Assembly (NCBI GenBank): GCA_017445435.1
Contig: JAFSUE010000022.1
Span: 1-6,369 of the forward strand
Source of the DNA: Selenomonadaceae bacterium
Lineage (GTDB): Bacteria; Bacillota; Negativicutes; Selenomonadales; Selenomonadaceae
Reading direction: 5' to 3'
DNA length: 6,369 bases
Shown here: positions 1 to 4,937 of the stretch, one piece after another
Position numbering within the stretch: position 1 is the stretch's first letter
How the letters are laid out: every line of letters begins with the position of its first letter
Translations under genes and position numbers: made by a program
The notes under the pieces: model-generated
Seen by the model: only the letters and a program-made list of their open reading frames with translations
Told to the model about the DNA's origin: nothing
The model's database searches: none

Positions 1-723
1 AGCGGCACGACTTCCCGCGCAGTTGAAAATTGCTGATGCCGTAAATGCCGCGATAATTGGACTTGCAACCGTCAAATAAACCGTCATCACTGCGCCAAGT
101 CCACAACCACTTCCAAAAATTTTTTTCATCAACGTCGACCCGCCAATAGAATAAATCATAACTTCGCCGTCCGTAATTAAATCTTTGTCGCCAGAAATTG
201 CAACTGCACCGCCTGTAAATTTCGCCAGCCGAATTGCTGAGAACGCCGCTTCGTCAACAGTTTCTTTCACGTTAGCGCCGACAATTTCTTGACCTTCATG
301 ACTGCTTAAGTCCCAAAGTTTTGCAAGGGCGATAATTTCTGTAGCATTGCCGCGAATTATCGTTGGCTTGAAATTTTTCATCTGCGTTAAAAGTTCCGTC
401 CGCAAATTTCCATAGCCAATTCCAACTGGATCAAGTACGAACGGCGTATGATTTTTATTTAAAGCGCGAAGTGTCCGCAGAACTGTTTCGGCGTGAATTG
501 GGATAAGCGTACCCAAATTTATGTAAACTGCGCGGGCTAAATTTGCCATTGTTTCGCCTTCGTCAGGAAGATTGAAAACAGCCGCCGTACCGCCAACTGC
601 AGCTTGAGCGTTGACTACAAAATCTTGAGTGACGGTACTGGTTATCGACGGTGCTAAAGGATTTTCCGCACGAACTTTTTCAACGGCAATTTGAATATTT
701 GAGCGAAAACTTTTTTCAGTCAT
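1..723 (-). CDS. thiM: Hydroxyethylthiazole kinase (ThiM), 3' end cut by window edge
   Basis: ThiM is a cytoplasmic kinase that phosphorylates the thiazole alcohol 4-methyl-5-(2-hydroxyethyl)thiazole, a salvage step feeding thiamin phosphate synthesis. I translated 241 codons without a stop from the ATG at 723 to the first base. Family enzymes are about 260-270 residues, so roughly 20-30 C-terminal residues lie outside the window. Visible motifs are the N-terminal substrate region PLAPSITSTVTQDF (residues 22-35), VLDPVG (96-101), RGNATEI (124-130) and the glycine-rich GSGCGLGA (204-211), which holds the cysteine expected in the active site near the C-terminal end. A clear ribosome-binding site, GGAGGA, precedes the ATG by 7 nt. 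The gene lies 70 nt after a tRNA-Glu gene on the same strand. There is no room for a TPP riboswitch in that gap and none is visible. Whether thiE or thiD follows cannot be seen. Confidence 0.9.
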   Translation of the reverse strand, partial: MTEKSFRSNIQIAVEKVRAENPLAPSITSTVTQDFVVNAQAAVGGTAAVFNLPDEGETMANLARAVYINLGTLIPIHAETVLRTLRALNKNHTPFVLDPVGIGYGNLRTELLTQMKNFKPTIIRGNATEIIALAKLWDLSSHEGQEIVGANVKETVDEAAFSAIRLAKFTGGAVAISGDKDLITDGEVMIYSIGGSTLMKKIFGSGCGLGAVMTVYLTVASPIIAAFTASAIFNCAGSRAA

Positions 724-749
724 AAAAAATTCCTCCTAAAACGCAAAAT

Positions 750-774
750 GACGCTACCGACAATCGGCAACGCC
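750..774 (-). other. Stem-loop between tRNA-Glu and thiM (possible weak terminator or processing site)
   Basis: Read on the minus strand, this is an 11-bp stem (GGCGTTGCCGA with TCGGTAGCGTC) closed by a TTG loop. Three of the pairs are G-U wobbles. On the plus strand those positions become A-C mismatches, so the fold is only good in RNA made in the tRNA-to-thiM direction. It is followed by ATTTTGCGTTTT rather than a clean U-run, so a fully efficient intrinsic terminator is doubtful. It could partly terminate tRNA transcripts, protect the thiM mRNA 5' end after tRNA processing, or attenuate readthrough. The role is inference; the fold is visible. Confidence 0.55.
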
Positions 775-792
775 AGTTAAATTTCAAATTTT

Positions 793-867
793 TGGTGACG
801 CCTAAGGGATTCGAACCCTTGAACCCGCCGTGAGAGGGCGGTGTCTTAACCACTTGACGAAGGCGCC
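793..867 (-). tRNA. tRNA-Glu (anticodon CUC), CCA encoded
   Basis: Read on the minus strand from 867, the sequence folds as a 75-nt cloverleaf. The acceptor arm is GGCGCCT with AGGCGTC (one G-U pair). The D arm is GTC...GAC with the AGTGGTTAA loop. The anticodon arm is CCGCC-CTCTCAC-GGCGG, so positions 34-36 are CUC. The variable loop is short, and the T arm is AAGGG-TTCGAAT-CCCTT. Discriminator A73 is followed by an encoded CCA at 795-793. The CUC anticodon reads GAG, so this is the minor glutamate isoacceptor that accompanies tRNA-Glu(UUC). The glutamate identity also fits the strong resemblance of the acceptor and anticodon arms to other bacterial tRNA-Glu. It sits alone behind its own promoter. 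Confidence 0.95.
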
Positions 868-886
868 GCGACTATCAACGCAAAGT

Positions 887-915
887 ATGTTAGCATAGAA
901 ATTTTTTTACGTCAA
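887..915 (-). promoter_or_regulatory. Sigma70-type promoter for tRNA-Glu (and possibly thiM)
   Basis: On the minus strand there is TTGACG (915-910), a 17-nt spacer and TAACAT (892-887). That puts the expected transcription start near 880, about 13 nt before the mature tRNA 5' end. The -35 box matches consensus in five of six positions, spacing is ideal, and the upstream DNA is A/T-rich, as is common for stable RNA promoters. thiM has no separate obvious promoter in the 70-nt gap, so readthrough from here is likely. Confidence 0.75.
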
Positions 916-930
916 GGAAAATTTTTCCTG

Positions 931-996
931 ATGTAGTTAGTATTAGGAATTTTAATTCTACATTCTACATTCTTAATTCTTAATTCTTAATTATTT
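931..996. repeat. Heptamer tandem repeat array (ATTCTNN, period 7) with an imperfect opposing arm
   Basis: ATTCT recurs at 955, 962, 969, 976 and 983, exactly every 7 bases, with a decayed sixth unit (ATTAT) at 990. The upstream bases 937-953 resemble the reverse complement: the 14 bases at 938-951 match about 10 of 14 positions when folded against 955-968, so the array can form an imperfect hairpin centred near 952-953. The array runs into the 3' end of the minus-strand membrane-protein gene: its stop codon (989-987) and last two Asn codons fall inside repeat units. Compare the mirrored heptamer array at 4864-4932. Confidence 0.8.
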
Positions 997-2006
997 TCTG
1001 GTAGTTCGTCAAATTCTTTAAGCGTCGTACCGTCAGCAAAATCAATCTGCATAACTTCAATGTGGAGATTATCTCTTCGCAAGCCGTGCCGCATAACTTC
1101 AACGTCTTCACGTACAAAAGGATTTAAAGTTTTCACAACGTCAAAATCCTGTACGCCATTTTCACGCCCGACCATATCCATTGAAAACGGCGTTACACCT
1201 TCGCGATCGTCTTTGCCCTCAATGATAATGTTGCCGACAATTCGCGAAATCGGTTTATCGGATTTAATGTCAGCGCGAATCGTCATTTTCAACGTCTGCG
1301 AAAAGCCGTACTCATCGCCTTCCGCAATGCCAGCGCTAAATCCTTTCAGCTGAACAATTTCAGAAATTTTGTCACGTATCGGCGCGTTCAACTTCTCAAG
1401 ACTTTTTCTCGTTGCGCGTCTGTATCCATTAAAATAATTTTCAAAGCCCGTCGCGTTGACAATTCGCCACGAATTTTTTTCAACTTTTTCCAGCGTCAAA
1501 TCAATTTCAAAATAAAAATTCAGACGTTCATTCAAAAATTCCAATTTCGCGTGAGTTTCGCCGTCCTCAGTTTTCAACTTGGAAAAACTTTTTATCGTAC
1601 AAGAATCAACGGCGGAACTTTTAAAAAATTTCTGTGCGGGCGTCAACGGCTCTTGAAAATTAATTTTGCCAGTCGAAATGTATTCATCAAGATAATTTTT
1701 CGCGGCGGTCACGAAGTTAGGTTTCAAATTTTCGTACGCTGTCATATAATTTTGCGTCGAATAGGCAAGCGCATCAACAGTAGAATTTATCTGTGCGGTT
1801 AAAATTTCTTTAGCGGCGGAATCTAATACGGCGTCAACGTCGACGATTTTATAAAATTTTTCGGCGTCGTGATTGGAAATTGATTGACGCAGAATTTTTA
1901 TAGGATTGGTCGAACTTTTTCCCATGCTAGTATAGGCGATAACCGCGCCAATGCTAACGGCTATAATTAAAAGCAATGGAATTATAATCAGTAAAATTTT
2001 TTTCAT
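987..2006 (-). CDS. Membrane-anchored extracytoplasmic protein of unknown function, DUF2939-like N-terminal part
   Basis: I cannot name this gene. The 339-residue product begins MKK followed by one strongly hydrophobic segment (residues 4-25, rich in I, L and V) and a polar remainder, so it is probably a single-pass protein facing outward. No lipobox cysteine is present. Residues about 34-185 are helical, then strand-rich, ending in a WRIVNA stretch. The pattern of a short repeat-like helix (ILRQSISNHDAEKFYKIVDV) after the anchor resembles DUF2939 proteins; I offer this as a family hint only. Residues about 235-335 look like a separate beta-rich domain with LNPF (294-297) and a late FADGT motif. 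The ATG overlaps the trmD stop codon as ATGA and has no good ribosome-binding site, so translation is probably coupled to trmD. Being last in a ribosome and tRNA maturation operon does not reveal its job. The 3' end merges with a heptamer repeat array. Confidence 0.85.
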   Translation of the reverse strand: MKKILLIIIPLLLIIAVSIGAVIAYTSMGKSSTNPIKILRQSISNHDAEKFYKIVDVDAVLDSAAKEILTAQINSTVDALAYSTQNYMTAYENLKPNFVTAAKNYLDEYISTGKINFQEPLTPAQKFFKSSAVDSCTIKSFSKLKTEDGETHAKLEFLNERLNFYFEIDLTLEKVEKNSWRIVNATGFENYFNGYRRATRKSLEKLNAPIRDKISEIVQLKGFSAGIAEGDEYGFSQTLKMTIRADIKSDKPISRIVGNIIIEGKDDREGVTPFSMDMVGRENGVQDFDVVKTLNPFVREDVEVMRHGLRRDNLHIEVMQIDFADGTTLKEFDELPENN

Positions 2007-2677
2007 TTTAATAAATCTGGACGCCTAGATTTTGTAGCCTGCAATGCCTGTTCCATACGCCATTTTTTTATTTCAGCGTGGTTACCTGACAATAAAATTT
2101 CTGGCACAACTTTACCTTCAAAGTCACGCGGTCTTGTGTACTGCGGGTAACTTAAAATGCCGTCGAAGAATGAATCTGTGACGGCTGATTCTGATGAACC
2201 CAAAACGTTCGGCAACATTCGCGCAACGGCATCAACAATCACCATTGCTGGAAGTTCGCCGCCTGTCAAAACGTAATCGCCGATTGAAATTAATTCGTCG
2301 GCTAAATCGTAAATTCGCGCGTCAAACCCTTCATAATGACCGCAAATTAAAATTAGACGCTCAAAAGTTGCGAGTTCCTTCGCCTTATCTTGATTGAAAG
2401 TTTTGCCAGCAGGATCAGTGATGATGATTCGGCGCGTAAGATTTTCATTCGACGCCAAAACGTGACGAACTGCGCGATACATTGGCTCGGGCTTAAGCAC
2501 CATACCGCTACCGCCTCCAAATGGTGAGTCGTCAACTTGTCGGTGTTTGTCGAACGCAAAATCGCGCAGTTGCGTAAAATTTATTTTTAAAATCCCATTA
2601 TCGACGGCGCGTTTAATGATACTGTCACTGAACGCGCTAAACATTTCGGGAAAAAGCGTTATGATGTCAACTAACAT
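2003..2677 (-). CDS. trmD: tRNA (guanine-N1)-methyltransferase TrmD
   Basis: TrmD transfers a methyl group from S-adenosylmethionine to N1 of guanine 37, next to the anticodon of a subset of tRNAs, and so prevents +1 frameshifting; it acts as a cytoplasmic dimer. The 224-residue product starts with the typical MLVDIITLFPEMF. It carries DDSPFGGGSGMV (49-60), then the SAM-binding trefoil-knot segments GHYEGFDAR (113-121) and SIGDYVLTGGELPA (131-144). The DSFFDG motif follows, whose Asp168 matches the family's catalytic aspartate, then YPQYTRP and the closing LLSGNHAEI...RRPDLL. It is slightly shorter than the E. coli enzyme (255) because the C-terminal tail stops soon after RRPDLL, which is common in Bacillota. 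The start overlaps the rimM end by 11 nt and has only a weak GAG upstream, suggesting coupled translation. The stop overlaps the next start by 4 nt. rplS, the usual downstream partner, is absent. Confidence 0.97.
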   Translation of the reverse strand: MLVDIITLFPEMFSAFSDSIIKRAVDNGILKINFTQLRDFAFDKHRQVDDSPFGGGSGMVLKPEPMYRAVRHVLASNENLTRRIIITDPAGKTFNQDKAKELATFERLILICGHYEGFDARIYDLADELISIGDYVLTGGELPAMVIVDAVARMLPNVLGSSESAVTDSFFDGILSYPQYTRPRDFEGKVVPEILLSGNHAEIKKWRMEQALQATKSRRPDLLK

Positions 2678-3149
2678 AGTCGTAGTTGCTCAAAAAAATT
2701 TTTTTAGCTGAAATGTCAATCTTTTGGACAACATTTTTCAGCGCGGGAATTAAAATTTCCTTATCGCCTTGAACTTGGAAAACGTCATTGCTACCAGTTT
2801 TTAAAACTTCAGTGACGATGCCAATTTTCTTTTCGCCCGCAAAAACTTCACAGCCAATAATATCGAACGTGTAAAATTCGCCTTCGTCAAGCGGCGCGGC
2901 TTGAGAACGCGGGACAGTTAAAATTTTATTCGTCAAAACTTTTGCAGATTCGCGGTCGTCAATGCCTTTGAACTTCACAAAAATTTCTTCGCCAATATGC
3001 CCAACGTGTTCAATCTGCCGTAAATTATCGCCCACAAAAATTTCCGTCAAGTCGTCGAAACGTCCTTCAAAATCTGTAAGCGGAATAATTTTCAAGTCGC
3101 CATTCAAGCCGCGAACTTTACCAAGTTTGCCAATAATTATTTTTTCCAC
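2667..3149 (-). CDS. rimM: Ribosome maturation factor RimM (16S rRNA processing protein)
   Basis: RimM binds ribosomal protein S19 and the 30S head and helps late maturation of 16S rRNA. The 160-residue product shows both family domains. The N-terminal beta-barrel has GKLGKVRGLNGDLKI (7-21), TDFEGRF (25-31) and FKGIDDRESA (60-69). The C-terminal PRC-barrel has EGEFYTFDIIGCEV (89-102), a TGSNDVF turn (118-124), LIPA (133-136) and a closing VQKIDISAKKI. The length is near the usual 160-180. The start codon is GTG (3149-3147): the sequence begins just where the family begins, and GGA lies about 8 nt upstream inside the end of ylqD. The gap after ylqD is 6 nt, and the gene overlaps trmD by 11 nt, so all belong to one transcript. 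Confidence 0.96.
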   Translation of the reverse strand: MEKIIIGKLGKVRGLNGDLKIIPLTDFEGRFDDLTEIFVGDNLRQIEHVGHIGEEIFVKFKGIDDRESAKVLTNKILTVPRSQAAPLDEGEFYTFDIIGCEVFAGEKKIGIVTEVLKTGSNDVFQVQGDKEILIPALKNVVQKIDISAKKIFLSNYDYVS

Positions 3150-3155
3150 AATTTT

Positions 3156-3551
3156 TTATCCGCGAATGGCAATAATTTTGTCATCTTCAAGCAAAATTTC
3201 CGCGTTCATAATTTCGCGGAAGTCTGCGCCAACTCTTAATTCAACTTGATGTTCCAACGTGCCTTGAACAATTTCCGCGCCAAGTTGAAGTTTTTCAAGC
3301 GCTTCTTTACGGTTGAGTGCATCTTCGCGATTGCGCTGACGTTTATTAACTTCCGCGCCGAAGAAACGTACAATTTGTTCGCCCTGTTCAGGATGCTGAT
3401 TCAATTCGCGTTGACGGTCAATGTTAATCTGTTTAATCTCAAGTTCCATTTGCTCTGCCATTTTCGTCAATTCATTGAGCATATGTTCACGAAGTTTTTC
3501 AGTAAGTTTTGCCTTGACAGTGACAGGGACTGTAACCAAAATGCTATTCAT
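3156..3551 (-). CDS. ylqD: YlqD family protein
   Basis: This small conserved Bacillota protein has no established biochemical role; in Bacillus subtilis ylqD sits in the ffh-rpsP-ylqC-ylqD-rimM-trmD cluster. The 131-residue product starts MNSILVTVPVTVKAKLTE, followed by a long charged helix rich in K, E, Q and R (about 14-88, probably coiled coil). It ends with a strand-rich tail containing VQGTLEHQVELRVGADF (95-111). The length is close to B. subtilis YlqD. I chose the ATG at 3551 because GGAGG lies 8 nt upstream and the family begins here. The same frame stays open to an ATG at 3599, but that one lies upstream of the likely transcription start and has no ribosome-binding site. It is the first gene of the minus-strand operon. 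Here it has its own promoter and no rpsP or khpA upstream. Confidence 0.92.
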   Translation of the reverse strand: MNSILVTVPVTVKAKLTEKLREHMLNELTKMAEQMELEIKQINIDRQRELNQHPEQGEQIVRFFGAEVNKRQRNREDALNRKEALEKLQLGAEIVQGTLEHQVELRVGADFREIMNAEILLEDDKIIAIRG

Positions 3552-3589
3552 AAAAATTTCCTCCAAAAAATATTTTTTTAAACTTTGGC

Positions 3590-3618
3590 ATTGTATCAAA
3601 AACTTTTGCGCTTGTAAA
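3590..3618 (-). promoter_or_regulatory. Sigma70-type promoter for ylqD-rimM-trmD operon
   Basis: On the minus strand there is TTTACA (3618-3613), a 17-nt spacer and TACAAT (3595-3590), five of six consensus matches in each box. The expected start is near 3583, leaving about 32 nt of leader that includes the GGAGG site of ylqD. The divergent promoter for the ATPase gene lies 33 bp away, so the two units share a short control region. Confidence 0.8.
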
Positions 3619-3650
3619 CGCTAAAAATTTTCTCGGCGCTGAATTGAAAG

Positions 3651-3679
3651 TTTAGTTTGTAAAATTTTTGTGCTATAAT
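3651..3679 (+). promoter_or_regulatory. Extended -10 promoter for the DUF815 ATPase gene
   Basis: A perfect TATAAT at 3674-3679 is preceded by TG one base upstream (TGCTATAAT), an extended -10 element. At 17-nt spacing the -35 region is only TTTAGT (3651-3656), a weak match, as is usual for extended -10 promoters. Transcription should begin near 3686, which matters for choosing the start codon of the gene behind it. Confidence 0.75.
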
Positions 3680-3704
3680 CTTTTCACAAGTGAGGTTGAT
3701 TGAT

Positions 3705-4868
3705 TTGAAAAATTTAATCGTATTGAAAGATTATCGCGACGAAGAAATTAAAAATACGGCGGCGCTAATCGAAATTGCGGAGCGCGAAGGTTTAAGCGGA
3801 AATGTTTTTCGCAGTTACGTCATCTACAATTTGGCGCACGAACCAAATTTAATTTCCACGACGATTGAACGCAATGACGGCAAAATTGGCGAAAGTTTAA
3901 TTGCCGCCTTTCGTCACGACATAGGAATTTTGTTTGCGTACGCTGAAACTTTTAATTCGCCGTATGAATTTCTTACGAACTACACGCCGACTGTTAAAAA
4001 TAATTCTGAATCGTTTAACGAACTTTTGACGGCGCTTGACAATCTGCGCGGGACGGACGTTGATAAAATCGTAGAAATTTTTATCGCGTACTACAAAAAG
4101 TACGGTTGCGGCGACATTGCGAATTATCGCGCTTTCCGTTTCAACGAAGGCACGAAAAATTTAATCGGCATAAAATATTTTGAGACGATTAGACTTGACG
4201 ATTTAATTGGCTACGTTCACCAAAAAGAATTGCTGACAAAAAATACTGCCGCGTTTATCGACCGCAAGCCCGCAAATAACGTTTTACTTGTCGGCGCTCG
4301 TGGTACTGGAAAATCTTCCAGCGTCAAGGCGCTTGTCAATGAAAATTATTCACGCGGTCTTCGTCTTGTTCAGCTTACTAAGCCGCAGTTAAAATTTTTG
4401 CCTGAAGTTATGGAGACGTTGAGGAATTTTGCAAGCAAGCGCTTTATAATTTTTATGGACGATTTATCTTTTGATGAGTCTGAATCTGAATATAAATATT
4501 TGAAGTCGTCGATTGAAGGCGGCGTCGAAGCTTTACCGCCGAATGTTTTAATTTACGCTACAAGTAACAGACGCCATTTGATTCGTGAAACGTGGCGTGA
4601 TAGGTCGGAAAGTCAAGATGAATTGTACCGTGACGATAGCGTCAATGAAACAATTTCACTTTCAGACAGATTTGGTTTAATCGTGAATTATTATCCGCCG
4701 TCGCAGAAGGAGTACTTGGAAATTATTCAGCGAATGTTGCAGAAAAGCGGCGTTGAACTTGACGCGGAGACTTTGCGCCTTGAAGGTTTGCGCTGGGAAA
4801 TGTCCCATTCTGGCAGAAATGGCAGGACGGCTCAACAGTTCGTGAAAAATTATTTAGGAACTAGATAG
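3705..4868 (+). CDS. DUF815-family AAA+ ATPase (ATP-binding protein of unknown role)
   Basis: This belongs to the DUF815 / COG2607 family of predicted AAA+ ATPases, whose members are widespread and have no settled function. Residues are counted from a TTG at 3705 (387 in all). The N-terminal ~150 residues are a helical region of unclear role. Next comes the family signature IGYVHQKELLTKNTAAFI, then PANNVLLVGARGTGKSSSVK with Walker A GARGTGKS (197-204), and Walker B IIFMDDLSFD (248-257). YATSNRRH (284-291) is sensor 1, SDRFGL (320-325) the probable arginine-finger region, and GRNGRTAQQF (370-379) sensor 2. All nucleotide-handling residues look intact. A GTG at 3690 in the same frame would give 392 residues but lies only about 4 nt after the expected transcription start. 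TTG 3705 has GTGAGG 9 nt upstream and begins MKNLIVLKDYRD. The family is certain, the start less so. The 3' end runs into a heptamer repeat that supplies the TAG stop. Confidence 0.92.
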   Translation: MKNLIVLKDYRDEEIKNTAALIEIAEREGLSGNVFRSYVIYNLAHEPNLISTTIERNDGKIGESLIAAFRHDIGILFAYAETFNSPYEFLTNYTPTVKNNSESFNELLTALDNLRGTDVDKIVEIFIAYYKKYGCGDIANYRAFRFNEGTKNLIGIKYFETIRLDDLIGYVHQKELLTKNTAAFIDRKPANNVLLVGARGTGKSSSVKALVNENYSRGLRLVQLTKPQLKFLPEVMETLRNFASKRFIIFMDDLSFDESESEYKYLKSSIEGGVEALPPNVLIYATSNRRHLIRETWRDRSESQDELYRDDSVNETISLSDRFGLIVNYYPPSQKEYLEIIQRMLQKSGVELDAETLRLEGLRWEMSHSGRNGRTAQQFVKNYLGTR

Positions 4869-4932
4869 TAGGGGGTAGGAGGTAGGGAGTAGGATTTTTT
4901 ACTACTGACTACTCACTACTAACTACTGACTA
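4864..4932. repeat. Mirrored heptamer array: 4x GTAG and 4x CTAC, each on exact 7-bp spacing
   Basis: GTAG occurs at 4868, 4875, 4882 and 4889; CTAC occurs at 4902, 4909, 4916 and 4923. Both sets have an exact period of 7 and are symmetric about position 4897, so every GTAG can pair with a CTAC. The 3-bp spacers between rungs pair only partly, often with one extra A-T or G-T pair beside the core. The loop is GATTTTTTA. Units on the left are of the type RGTAGGR and on the right ACTACTN. The array fills nearly all of the 69-nt gap between the ATPase gene and ribF, and the ATPase stop codon TAG (4866-4868) is part of it. It is not a standard intrinsic terminator because the T-run is in the loop, not after the stem. 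Confidence 0.88.
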
Positions 4933-4937
4933 AAAAA

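Noticed and set aside
724..792. TPP riboswitch before thiM, or FMN riboswitch before ribF
   Set aside because: The gaps are 70 and 69 nt, and neither contains the conserved multi-stem consensus of these riboswitches.
793..996. Integration site (att) of a mobile element at the tRNA-Glu gene
   Set aside because: No duplicated tRNA 3' segment, integrase gene or element boundary is visible on either side; the neighbours are a housekeeping gene and a simple repeat.
1060..1802. Plus-strand open frames of 97 and 83 residues opposite the membrane-protein gene
   Set aside because: They have no ribosome-binding site and no family-like composition, and they lie antisense to a longer gene that is tightly coupled to trmD.
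2962..3624. Plus-strand open frames opposite rimM and ylqD, up to 111 residues
   Set aside because: They are antisense to well-recognised genes and rich in Phe, Ile and Ser, as expected from reading the complement of coiled-coil and A/T-rich codons.
4864..4932. CRISPR-like array
   Set aside because: Units are only 7 bp with 3-bp variable parts and the two halves are in opposite orientation; there are no 20-40 bp repeats or spacers and no cas genes.
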